The notes beneath the pieces were generated by a model. The model was not told where the DNA came from. It worked only from the letters and a program-made list of their open reading frames with translations, and did not search any database. DNA of 34,957 nucleotides from Methanobacteriota archaeon (GTDB lineage Archaea; Thermoplasmatota; Poseidoniia; Poseidoniales; Poseidoniaceae), in assembly GCA_002722615.1 (NCBI GenBank), contig PBMQ01000037.1, forward strand, positions 1 to 34,957, given 5' to 3'. Each line of letters opens with the position of its first letter. Positions within the stretch are counted from its first letter, which is position 1. A program made the translations under genes and the position numbers. This document shows, one piece after another, positions 19,650 through 29,152 of this stretch.

Positions 19650-22499
19650 ATGAGTCTACCCCCTATTGACTTGGCAGTATTCCATGAGCATGGTTACGTT
19701 CGTCGTCAATGTAAAATCACGGATTTGTGGTTTTGGACGTGCGATGATGAAAGAACGACATGCGGTGATACGCATGAAGATGAGTATACCTTCATCGGAA
19801 AACCACTGATTGCTGGATATGATCAACGTGGAAAAGCATTGAAAGATGCAATGCGTGAATCCTTTCTTTCGTTCTTTGAAACACACGACCACCATCGAGT
19901 TGACCCGTACCCCGTTCTTGCTCGATGGAGAGATGATATCCATCTCACAATTGCCTCAATTGCTGATTTCCAACCGCACGTTACATCCGGTCAAGTCGCA
20001 CCTCCTGCAAATCCATTAACGATTTCTCAGCCTTGTATTCGCTTGACAGACGTAGATGCTGTGGGTCGTTCAGGACGTCACTTGACAACATTCGAAATGA
20101 TGGCACATCACGTATTCAATCGTCCAGATGAGGGTGAAATATACTACTGGATGGAGGAATGCGTGGCTTATTGTCACACGATGTTGACAGATACATTTGG
20201 AATTTCTGCTGATGAAATCACCTATGTTGAAAATCCATGGTGCGGAGGAGGAAATGCCGGTCCTGCAGTAGAGGTAATTGTCGGTGGCCTTGAACTCGCA
20301 ACATTGGTTTTCATGAACCTTGAAGAATCAGAGGATGGAGATATCGAACTCAAAGGTGATCGCTACAAGGAAATGCCATTGCAAATTATTGATACTGGAT
20401 ATGGACTTGAGCGATTTTGTTGGGCAGCAGCTGGAACGCCCACAATATACGAAGCCATTTATCCCGAGACAGTTGATTGGCTCAAGGACATTTCAGGTTT
20501 TTCTGAAGTAGCATCCAGATGGCCAGATTTGGATTTGGACACACTTCTCGGAGAAATGAGTCGATTAAATGGGATAATGAACATCGAACCAGGTGTGGAT
20601 GCAGAGGAACTTTCACAGTTGTTTATCGCTCGACTCTCTCAGCGGAGTGTAGATTTGACTCAAGAACAGTTTTTGGCGATTACAGAGCCACTGTCAAGAA
20701 TTTATGCAATCCCTGACCACCTGCATGCATTAACACACATGCTTGGAGATGGCCTTGTTCCATCGAATGCGAAGGCAGGATATCTTGCAAGAATGCTCGC
20801 TCGTCGAATCCTTCGAATGCGTGATGATTTAGGCATTGATGTCTCTCTCTCAGATCTCATTACCCATCACCTTGATGTCAACATGGAAAATCATGAGATG
20901 AAACAAACAAAAAGCGGTTTATTGACAATTATGAACTTGGAAGAAGATCGGTACAGCGAGGTGCTTCGAAAGGGTTCAAACCTCATTAATCAGTCGTTAA
21001 AATCGATTGACAAGAAAGCAGAACAACTCCCCGATGATTTGTTGTTCCAACTTAATGATTCACACGGCCTTCCACCTGATATGGTCATCAATATGGCCCA
21101 AGCGAGTGGATGGAGTCAGTTGAGACTTCGAACTGGTTTTTCAGCAGAAATGGCTGAGCGCCATGCTAAGATGGCTAAAGCAGCTGCTACCACGAGCCAA
21201 CAATCATCGCTTGTGGGTGAACTTCCTTCTCTACCAGAAACTGTTCCTCTGTACTACACTGATGTTCAACAACGAAGTTTCGATGCGAGTGTTTTGGCCT
21301 CCCTCCCTCTCGTTGAGGGGATGGGTCCAGAAGACGCGACCCATGCGATTGTTCTTTCTGAATCTTGTTTCTATCCCGAGGGTGGTGGTCAAGAGGGCGA
21401 TTATGGTTCCTTGACAACAGATGGAACTTCTCGTCAAGTCTTGGATACACAGAAGGAAGGGGGGCTCATTTTCCATCTTTGCGATGGACCATTTGAAGTC
21501 GGAGACCTTGTTCATGGTTCAATTGATTGGCGACGCAGAAAGCAATTGATGGATCACCATACTGCAGTCCACATCGTTGGTGGTGCGGCTCGACGGATTC
21601 TTGGCCCACACATTTACCAAGCAGGCGCAAACAAATCTACAGAAGTCGCTCGCCTTGATATAACCCATTATCGAAGATTAACTCGGGACGATCTCGACGC
21701 TATAGAAATCCTTGCAAATGAAGTATTGGGACAGGTCTCTCGTACTGAAAAGACGATTCTTCCACGCCATGAAGCAGATAAAAAATACGGATTTGATTTG
21801 TATCAAGGTGGCGCTCCGAAAGGAAATGAAATACGGGTGTTGAGAATTTCTGACCACGATGTACAGGCCTGTGGAGGTACACACCATGATGAACTTGGTC
21901 AAATAGGTTCCATTCGTGTAATTCGCTCAACAGCGGTTCAGGACGGTGTTGAACGACTTCATATTGTAGCTGGAGAATCTGCACTCCAATTTGCTCGAGA
22001 ACAAGATAGACTTCTTCGTGAAACTTCCAAAACATTCGCAGTTTCATCTGAAGACTTACCAAAAACAGCAGAACGTTTCTTTTTGGAATGGAAAGAGCAA
22101 CGCAAGCGAATTGAGCAACTTGAGGCAGAAATAGTACGTCTTCGGACTTCTGGTGGCGGTGGTGACTCCATATCCATCGATGGCGTTCGTGTTGTCATTA
22201 TGGAAGTGGAAGGTAACCTCAAGCAATTGACATCGATGCTACAAGAGTTGACAAGAGATGCTGATCATCCGACCCTAGCCATTCTAGGCTCGAGGGAAGG
22301 GGGAGGCAAATTGATGGTCGCGTGCACAGAAAACTCAGTAGCAGCCGAACGATACAATGCTGTTGACATCCTACGCTCCATAATTCCTCATATCAAGGGA
22401 GGTGGCGGCGGTCGACCAACCATGGCACAAGGCGGCGGTTCGGACTCTAGTGGACTTGATGCAGCTCTCCAGGCAGCAAAAGACCTTCTTCAACCCTGA
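19650..22499 (+). CDS. alaS: Alanyl-tRNA synthetase, archaeal type (ORF track start 19452)
   Basis: YVRRQCKITDLWFWTCDDERTTCGDTHEDEYTFIGKPL, QPCIRLTDVDAVGRSGRHLTTFEMMAHHVF, MDHHTAVHIVGGAARRILG, VQACGGTHHDELGQIG. Confidence 0.96.
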   Translation: MSLPPIDLAVFHEHGYVRRQCKITDLWFWTCDDERTTCGDTHEDEYTFIGKPLIAGYDQRGKALKDAMRESFLSFFETHDHHRVDPYPVLARWRDDIHLTIASIADFQPHVTSGQVAPPANPLTISQPCIRLTDVDAVGRSGRHLTTFEMMAHHVFNRPDEGEIYYWMEECVAYCHTMLTDTFGISADEITYVENPWCGGGNAGPAVEVIVGGLELATLVFMNLEESEDGDIELKGDRYKEMPLQIIDTGYGLERFCWAAAGTPTIYEAIYPETVDWLKDISGFSEVASRWPDLDLDTLLGEMSRLNGIMNIEPGVDAEELSQLFIARLSQRSVDLTQEQFLAITEPLSRIYAIPDHLHALTHMLGDGLVPSNAKAGYLARMLARRILRMRDDLGIDVSLSDLITHHLDVNMENHEMKQTKSGLLTIMNLEEDRYSEVLRKGSNLINQSLKSIDKKAEQLPDDLLFQLNDSHGLPPDMVINMAQASGWSQLRLRTGFSAEMAERHAKMAKAAATTSQQSSLVGELPSLPETVPLYYTDVQQRSFDASVLASLPLVEGMGPEDATHAIVLSESCFYPEGGGQEGDYGSLTTDGTSRQVLDTQKEGGLIFHLCDGPFEVGDLVHGSIDWRRRKQLMDHHTAVHIVGGAARRILGPHIYQAGANKSTEVARLDITHYRRLTRDDLDAIEILANEVLGQVSRTEKTILPRHEADKKYGFDLYQGGAPKGNEIRVLRISDHDVQACGGTHHDELGQIGSIRVIRSTAVQDGVERLHIVAGESALQFAREQDRLLRETSKTFAVSSEDLPKTAERFFLEWKEQRKRIEQLEAEIVRLRTSGGGGDSISIDGVRVVIMEVEGNLKQLTSMLQELTRDADHPTLAILGSREGGGKLMVACTENSVAAERYNAVDILRSIIPHIKGGGGGRPTMAQGGGSDSSGLDAALQAAKDLLQP

Positions 22500-23239
22500 A
22501 GTGATTCTAGAGCGATTCGATCAAATTCTGATACAGCACGATCGATTGCATCTTCCAATGAGAACCATGCAGCATCTGCAATCTCTCCCTCTTTCAATTT
22601 GAGATCAGCGATTGAACCGTTCCATTGTCCGCAATATGTGAAACTCATGAACGAAACACCATCTCTGAAGAAAGAGCGTTGGGTAATGACTGGCCTTGTC
22701 TCATCAAGTTCTATTGTAATGCCTAATTCTTCTTCAGTTTCCCGGATGCATCCTTGAGCAGGTTCCTCACTGTGATTCATGTATCCACCCGGGAGATTCC
22801 AATGGCCTCGGAAAAATCCTCGTTCAACCTTTGCCATGAGGATTTGTTGTTGATCGTTTCGAATCATGACTTTTGATACCAACCGATGGATCGACCGATA
22901 CACAGCTTCACGGGCGACTGGGTGTACTGCACCATCCGATACAACTTTGTCTTTCCAAGTCCAATGTTCTGGCCAATCAATCAGTGGATTGCCGTGAATT
23001 ACCTTGTATGTTATTCCAGAAAACTTGACATCCGTTTGTCGTTCTTCTTGATACTCAATGCCCATTGATTGAACTTCATCAACAGTAGGGAATCGCAAAG
23101 AAGAGTGATCTTCATCTCGTCCCATGATGCATTCTTTCGGGCCATTGCCTTCAGCGTCGACCAGCAAAAGTTTTCCATCGTGTTCAAGATAAACAACGGT
23201 TGGTGGGTGCATGTGTTGCTCTCGACGTTTGCCCCTCAT
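22490..23239 (-). CDS. Nudix hydrolase (ORF track start 23329)
   Basis: Nudix box GGYMNHSEEPAQGCIRETEEELGI. Confidence 0.88.
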   Translation of the reverse strand: MRGKRREQHMHPPTVVYLEHDGKLLLVDAEGNGPKECIMGRDEDHSSLRFPTVDEVQSMGIEYQEERQTDVKFSGITYKVIHGNPLIDWPEHWTWKDKVVSDGAVHPVAREAVYRSIHRLVSKVMIRNDQQQILMAKVERGFFRGHWNLPGGYMNHSEEPAQGCIRETEEELGITIELDETRPVITQRSFFRDGVSFMSFTYCGQWNGSIADLKLKEGEIADAAWFSLEDAIDRAVSEFDRIALESLQG

Positions 23240-23292
23240 GAAGGCTCGTCTTACAGGAATGAATTGAAGTAGGACTTCATCTTCGACGATAT

Positions 23293-24000
23293 ATGCAAGT
23301 TGAAGACATCCGACCCGAAGGCTGGGCATGTACGTATCTTGTCGCTAACGATGGTGAAGCAGTACTCATTGACCCTGTTTGGGACTATATTTCACATTAT
23401 GAAACCGTTCTTCAGAATCAAGACCTCGAACTAGTTGCATGCATGGCAACACATACGCACGCAGATCACATCACCGCATGTTTCACGCTATCCCAACAAC
23501 ACCAAATTCCATTTTATATGTGGAAGGACACAGCATCTTTGGGTGTCACTGATTATGTTGATGAGACCACTATCTTGACGATTGCTGGCGTTGAATACAC
23601 GTTTCATCACGTCCCAGGACACACGCAGGATTCGGTCATCATCTCCATTCCAGGACACATCTTCACCGGTGATTTCTTGTTCAACGGGTCTGCAGGAGTC
23701 GGTCGAGATGATTTGCCAAGCGGTCGTTTAGAGGAACACTGGAATTCGATTCAAAGCCTCACAGGTTTATCCGATGATGTATTGGTTTGCAGTGGGCATG
23801 AGCCACCCGAGACTGAATTGCAGACACTTGGTTGGAATCGTGTCAACAACCCGATTCTGAAGATGAGATCGTATGAGGAATTTGTCGAATGGCAAAACAA
23901 GACTGCCGAACAACTTGGTTCTGTATCGAAAATTAAAACTGCACTTCCAGCAAATATTTTTGCTGAAATTCCTGAGCATATTCCATGGATTTCACAATAA
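23293..24000 (+). CDS. MBL-fold hydrolase, ETHE1/persulfide dioxygenase-like
   Basis: ATHTHADHITA, HHVPGHTQDSVII, IFTGDFLFNGSAGVGRDDLPSG, VCSGHEPP. Confidence 0.85.
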   Translation: MQVEDIRPEGWACTYLVANDGEAVLIDPVWDYISHYETVLQNQDLELVACMATHTHADHITACFTLSQQHQIPFYMWKDTASLGVTDYVDETTILTIAGVEYTFHHVPGHTQDSVIISIPGHIFTGDFLFNGSAGVGRDDLPSGRLEEHWNSIQSLTGLSDDVLVCSGHEPPETELQTLGWNRVNNPILKMRSYEEFVEWQNKTAEQLGSVSKIKTALPANIFAEIPEHIPWISQ

Positions 24001-24038
24001 GTGCAAACACCTTTGAAGTACGTTCTAGTCGTTGATTC

Positions 24039-26573
24039 ATGGGCAAATTAGAACGTAAGAAAATCCAACTGGTATTTTTCCTTCAACTGATGTTTTTGCT
24101 TTCCTTAACAACTCCAGTGGTGCAAGGAACCAATCCATATGGAAACCTTGACAAAATGGATGAGGCTCTTGAATCGGCATTACAGACTGCGGATGATGTA
24201 GGATCTTCTTTTGAAGTTATTTTTCAATTGAATTCGCCAGTAACCGACGACGATATCAATTTCATGAAGAATGTTGGTGCGACGTATTTGGATGGCGCGA
24301 AATTGATCGATGGAGGCCTGATTGATGCATCGCCTGACGTCATTCGAAAACTTTCAACATGGGATCGAGTCGAATATCTCGAACTTAATCGAGAGTTAGA
24401 TTTCTTCTACCTACCTGCCGAATGGGGTGGAGACCCTACCGACCCATCAACAATGATGCATGAGACGACACACGTTGTTCGGGCCACTGATGCTTGGCAT
24501 CGAGCGATTATCGATGTGAATGGTAATGTCCAATTCGACATTGATAATGCATTTACAGAGTGGGATGGCGATGGTACGGCTATTGTCGACCTCGATACAG
24601 GTGTCGATGCAGGTCACCCAGATTTTGATTATCTCGAGCCATGGACTGGAGAGAAAGTAATCTATTCTGCGAAGTGGAATGGCGTTTGGACAGAAACTCG
24701 CAATTCTGATACTTCATCAGGTCACGGCACGCACGTAGGTGGCACGATCGCAGGGAACGGAGACGCTTCATCTGGACGTCGTGCTGGTGTAGCGAAAGGT
24801 GGGCAATTGGTCGCCCTTGGTACAGGTGATGGAGCATCGATTTTTGCAGCAGAGCAAGGACTTGAATGGACATATGAACATTCCATCCCATCGCAAAACC
24901 CTTACCATATTCGCGTTGTATCTAATTCGTGGGGTACAGATGGAGATTATGACCCAAATGGTGCCATTGCAACCATCACAGACATGCTCACTTTCGACAA
25001 CGGTGTTGCTGTTATCTTTGCAGCATCGAACTCAGGTGGATCCGGTGGAGGAGGCGAATGCAGTGGCGACTTACGTACCAACGTCTATGCGAACACCCCA
25101 TCAGCAATCTCTGTTGCAGCATTAACTCACGACGGTACTCAAGTTACCTCATTTTCCTCACGAGGATGCATGACACAACAACACACATGGCCTGATGTTG
25201 GTGCTCCTGGCCGTGATATTTGGGCTACTGCTCCTCGGGGCACTGCTATTGATGCAAGTACTCGAACTCAAGGTGACCTGTATTACATGGCCATATCAGG
25301 TACTTCGATGGCTACACCACACGTTGGTGGTATGGCTGGTGTCATCCTCGATATCGCACCATCTCTGGGAGTAGCAGATTATCATCGAGAAGACCACGAC
25401 GAAGGTGACAGTCTTGTTGGTGGGGACGGAACTGCTTCTTATGGACAGTTTGACGATTGGGATACAGCCAACTATTCTAGGGTTCATGAACTGGAACTCA
25501 TCCTCGAACTCACTGCTCGCTACGAGGGGATGGAAAATTCATGCGAGGATGGTAACGATGAAGATTCATGCAACGATATTCCCGCTGAATGTTATCGCTC
25601 AGCAACAGGTGAATGCCATGATTGGCGAGTCGGACATGGACTTACCGATGTCGATGCGGCAATGGCCTTGGCACGAACATTGCAATTAATGAGAGATCAA
25701 GATGGTGATGGATTTGTCGATCATCCTGAATACACCGTTTGGGATGCGTGGGCAATATATGAATCCATGATGGTTGAGTCTTCTATTCCTGTCAATACGG
25801 ATCGTGTAAGTCACAGTTGGAAAGGAGATTGGAATCACTTCAATAACGGAGCAAGTGGTGCTGTTTACTATACTGAAGACTCTCACTATGTTTGGATTCC
25901 AAACGGAACAACTCAACTTGAAGCTCGATTTGTTCCAACAGAATTTGATTTGGATACTGCTCAAGGTGGAGCTTTGCAATTGGAGATAGATCTTGGTGAA
26001 GATGGTAGCAACGATGCTCAAGGTTCGTGTAGTCGCGTCTCAGATGCGTGGGTTTGTGATCTTGATGTCGAATCCTCTCACTGGAACTCATGGGCCCACT
26101 TCGATGTGACAGGTCAAGCATTCACTTTCTTAGGAATCCTTAACGATCCTGAGTTCTTTGAATCAAGGATCCCATACACTGTTGACGTCACCTTGACACT
26201 TGATTTGAGCCAGCCCGTTGATATCTCGATCGAACAGCGTCCTGATTTCTATTCAGACCTTGACCCTGCATCACCATCTGATTCTTACGATTCTGACTAC
26301 GATGGTATGCTAACCTTCACTCGTCCAGTTTACGACCAACAGGCTGTGTTTGCTCTCATAATGCCGAAGGAGACGATGTCTGAGGATACGGATGATGGCT
26401 TCTTATCAGCCTTTGGAAATCTCTTCTCCAATTACTTTGGTACAGCGAGTTTCTTCTTCCTATTCGTTCTTCTCTCTGCGCTTGGAATTGGATACATGGT
26501 TCGGTCATCACGAATTGAGCAGCCAAAAATGTTGATTCCATCGTCAGTTGATGCTGAATTACTTGAAGATTAA
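24039..26573 (+). CDS. Secreted S8 subtilisin-like protease with C-terminal TM anchor
   Basis: Signal peptide LVFFLQLMFLLSLTTPVVQG; triad AIVDLDTGVDAGHPDF, SGHGTHVGGTIAG, SGTSMATPHVGGMAGV; C-terminal SFFFLFVLLSALGIGYMV. Confidence 0.93.
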   Translation: MGKLERKKIQLVFFLQLMFLLSLTTPVVQGTNPYGNLDKMDEALESALQTADDVGSSFEVIFQLNSPVTDDDINFMKNVGATYLDGAKLIDGGLIDASPDVIRKLSTWDRVEYLELNRELDFFYLPAEWGGDPTDPSTMMHETTHVVRATDAWHRAIIDVNGNVQFDIDNAFTEWDGDGTAIVDLDTGVDAGHPDFDYLEPWTGEKVIYSAKWNGVWTETRNSDTSSGHGTHVGGTIAGNGDASSGRRAGVAKGGQLVALGTGDGASIFAAEQGLEWTYEHSIPSQNPYHIRVVSNSWGTDGDYDPNGAIATITDMLTFDNGVAVIFAASNSGGSGGGGECSGDLRTNVYANTPSAISVAALTHDGTQVTSFSSRGCMTQQHTWPDVGAPGRDIWATAPRGTAIDASTRTQGDLYYMAISGTSMATPHVGGMAGVILDIAPSLGVADYHREDHDEGDSLVGGDGTASYGQFDDWDTANYSRVHELELILELTARYEGMENSCEDGNDEDSCNDIPAECYRSATGECHDWRVGHGLTDVDAAMALARTLQLMRDQDGDGFVDHPEYTVWDAWAIYESMMVESSIPVNTDRVSHSWKGDWNHFNNGASGAVYYTEDSHYVWIPNGTTQLEARFVPTEFDLDTAQGGALQLEIDLGEDGSNDAQGSCSRVSDAWVCDLDVESSHWNSWAHFDVTGQAFTFLGILNDPEFFESRIPYTVDVTLTLDLSQPVDISIEQRPDFYSDLDPASPSDSYDSDYDGMLTFTRPVYDQQAVFALIMPKETMSEDTDDGFLSAFGNLFSNYFGTASFFFLFVLLSALGIGYMVRSSRIEQPKMLIPSSVDAELLED

Positions 26574-27715
26574 AGTGGGTTTTGTGGTGCTTCTTTAGGA
26601 GTGCTACTTGGCATCGAGTCAAGGTCCTCAAAGGTCAGTTGTCCCGTATGAATCTCTTCAATTTCCTGCAATCGTTCAGCCATTGGCTTCCGTACAATAA
26701 ATTCGATACGTCCTTTGCTTCGGGTTAAATCATAGGATAGGGGGTCGAGAGTTTCGATGACTTGTTGTTCGAATGAACGTTGTACCTTTCTCCCTCTCCA
26801 TGATGAGTATCCCCATTGGTAAGCAATACCGACAATCGCTGCACCGTAGAGAATAGCAAGGAAAGTTGTGGCAAACAACGCTGCATTCCCTCCCCGTGCT
26901 TCTTCAAGAACATCTCTTCCCAGTAGGAAAATCAAACCAACACCAACCAATGGTTTGAGGAGTGATTCGACCCACTGATCAATAGGTATCAATCTCCCTT
27001 TCGAAGGATCGACAAAAACCAAATCTGTTTCAAACGCTGTTGATAGAACACCTACAAGAGCCAACAAAGCGATGTAGAGAAGTGATGAAAGAATGACTTC
27101 TGTTCCGAAGTTCTCCAACTTGAAAATCCAGTGCACGATAAGGTAAGCAAACAACCCTAAGAAAACTCCACGGGGCACTTTATGAAAATGTTCAATGTGT
27201 TGCGAAAATTCGGTGTAATTACGTTCCTTAGCAGGACTTCCTCGATGTGCTTGTGGAATGTGAATAATCTGCCAGTGCATCGTACGCTCGATGAAACTCA
27301 TAATCTTGATAAGAATGCGTTGACGTATCAACAGGAACTCCACTAAAAGAATTACCGGAAGTCCAACAATCATGACCGGTAACGCAACAATAAAGGCCAA
27401 TGGGAAGATGATAAGTGCTGGTAAAATCAAGAAGTGAGAAATAGAGAGCGGATTGAGAATATCGGCTTCTATCAATCGTTGTCTTGATGGAGTGATGCGA
27501 AGACTTCGAGCAACATCGTTGAGAGAATTTCGGTAACTTTCCAATTGTCTTCCAGAATCAATAATCTGCCTTACCGTTGTTTTGTACTCTGATTCTTCAT
27601 GGCTTCCACCAATCCATAATTGCCAAATAAAACGTAGCGGAATTGCTGTCAAAACCGGCACGGCGAGAATGCCAAGTGCCCAGACAAGGGACTGAATGTC
27701 GACTTCAGTAGCCAT
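26570..27715 (-). CDS. Hypothetical polytopic membrane protein
   Basis: 381 aa with multiple hydrophobic segments (ALGILAVPVLTAIPLRFI, LILPALIIFPLAFIVALPVMIVGLPVILLVEFLLI, GVFLGLFAYLIVHWIF, VILSSLLYIALLALVGVL). Stop codon overlaps the subtilase stop in TTAA. Confidence 0.65.
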   Translation of the reverse strand: MATEVDIQSLVWALGILAVPVLTAIPLRFIWQLWIGGSHEESEYKTTVRQIIDSGRQLESYRNSLNDVARSLRITPSRQRLIEADILNPLSISHFLILPALIIFPLAFIVALPVMIVGLPVILLVEFLLIRQRILIKIMSFIERTMHWQIIHIPQAHRGSPAKERNYTEFSQHIEHFHKVPRGVFLGLFAYLIVHWIFKLENFGTEVILSSLLYIALLALVGVLSTAFETDLVFVDPSKGRLIPIDQWVESLLKPLVGVGLIFLLGRDVLEEARGGNAALFATTFLAILYGAAIVGIAYQWGYSSWRGRKVQRSFEQQVIETLDPLSYDLTRSKGRIEFIVRKPMAERLQEIEEIHTGQLTFEDLDSMPSSTPKEAPQNPL

Positions 27716-27815
27716 GGGCTCACCAGTTCATCCGACATTTACCCTTCCTATCAATCCATTGTGGATTTCGTAGTGGAAACCCAATGTTCTAACACCTGAT
27801 TGTTTACCTCAACTC

Positions 27816-28802
27816 ATGCGAAGAGTTGCTGTTACGGACGGTATGGCTCAAGAGGCGGTAAAAAAACTTGAGAATGCAGGTTGTGAAGTTGTTGAACAAT
27901 TCATCGAACATGATGATCTTGTTTCTGGCGCTCTTGGGGAATTCGATGCCGTCATCGTCCGTAGTGCTACGAAAATTACGTCGGAAATGCTTGATACAAG
28001 TCTACCACGTCTCAAGGTTGTTGCTCGTGCAGGTGTTGGTGTCGATAACATCGATATTGAAGCCGCTTCTCGGTGTGGAATCCCTGTTGTCAATGCACCT
28101 CGAGCCAGCACACAGAGTGTGGTTGAATTGACCATTGCACATTTACTTGGCTCACTTCGTTTCATTCCTCGTGCCGACCGTTCCTTGAGGTCAGGAGAAT
28201 GGGCAAAGAAGGAACTTAAGGGGACAGAATTGTATGCAAAAAGATTGGGATTAATTGGTTTTGGTCGTATTGCACAAGGTGTGGCTAAAGTTGCTCAAGC
28301 GTTTGGAATGGATGTTCATTCTTACGATCCATATCTTCCACTGTCCGTTGCAAAAAAGGCAGGTGTGACTATGCACAAGAACGTAGACAACCTCTTCAGA
28401 ACGTGTACACACATCTCAGTACATTGCAATTTAACGGACGAAACGCATCATCTCATCAACACCAAACGCATTGCCATGATGCCAGGTGTAGACCCTTACA
28501 ACCTCAAGTGTGGCAATCACATTGTGAACTGTGCACGAGGAGGAATTGTCGATGAGGATGCAGCGTTAACAGCCTTGGATTCAGGTCAACTCTCCTCGCT
28601 CGCTCTCGACGTTTTCGAGCATGAACCTGTCGACGCCTCATCACCTCTTCTTCAACATCAGCATTTCCATGGAACGCCCCACATTGGTGCAGCAACAATC
28701 GAAGCTCAACGTCGTGTTGGATTGGACATTGTTGATGCAGTCCTCACAGTTCTTGACGGTGGAATCGCTGAAACGACAGTAAACAGAAGCAACCTTGGCT
28801 GA
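27816..28802 (+). CDS. serA: D-2-hydroxyacid dehydrogenase, D-3-phosphoglycerate dehydrogenase-like (no C-terminal ACT extension)
   Basis: VVARAGVGVDNIDIEAASRCGIPVVNAP, LIGFGRIAQGVAKVAQAFGMDVHSYDPY, HIVNCARGGIVDEDAALTAL, LDVFEHEPV, GTPHIGAAT. Confidence 0.9.
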   Translation: MRRVAVTDGMAQEAVKKLENAGCEVVEQFIEHDDLVSGALGEFDAVIVRSATKITSEMLDTSLPRLKVVARAGVGVDNIDIEAASRCGIPVVNAPRASTQSVVELTIAHLLGSLRFIPRADRSLRSGEWAKKELKGTELYAKRLGLIGFGRIAQGVAKVAQAFGMDVHSYDPYLPLSVAKKAGVTMHKNVDNLFRTCTHISVHCNLTDETHHLINTKRIAMMPGVDPYNLKCGNHIVNCARGGIVDEDAALTALDSGQLSSLALDVFEHEPVDASSPLLQHQHFHGTPHIGAATIEAQRRVGLDIVDAVLTVLDGGIAETTVNRSNLG

Positions 28803-28864
28803 CCATTTTCACTTTTCGGAAGGGGTTCTCAGAAGTCTTGCTTATGGTTTGCTGATGAACGTAT

Positions 28865-29152
28865 ATGGGCAGAACAGTACCGACATGGCGGGGCCGAGTG
28901 GAACAAGAAATCGAGGCTCTTGTACCGTACAGGCGAGCACTTTCATCTGCAGATCGAAATCGTTTTGATGTGATGCTTCACGATGTTCGAATACGTCGTG
29001 CTGCAGGTGGTATGTTGCCTGCACAAGAAGCCTGGAAACCCATGCTTTTGTCGATGCTTCTTGGTGCTCAGGAGCGTATACAAATACTTGAACAGCAAGT
29101 TTTGCTTCTTCAGGAGCAACTACTTTCACCGGGTGGAGACAATGGTCGATGA
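28865..29152 (+). CDS. Small helical/coiled-coil protein (MGRT-PT-R family), translationally coupled to the PolB-like gene
   Basis: MGRTVPTWRGRVEQEIEALVPYRRALSSADRNRFDVMLHDVRIRRAAGGMLPAQEAWKPMLLSMLLGAQERIQILEQQVLLLQEQLL; 11-bp overlap with the downstream start. Confidence 0.7.
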   Translation: MGRTVPTWRGRVEQEIEALVPYRRALSSADRNRFDVMLHDVRIRRAAGGMLPAQEAWKPMLLSMLLGAQERIQILEQQVLLLQEQLLSPGGDNGR

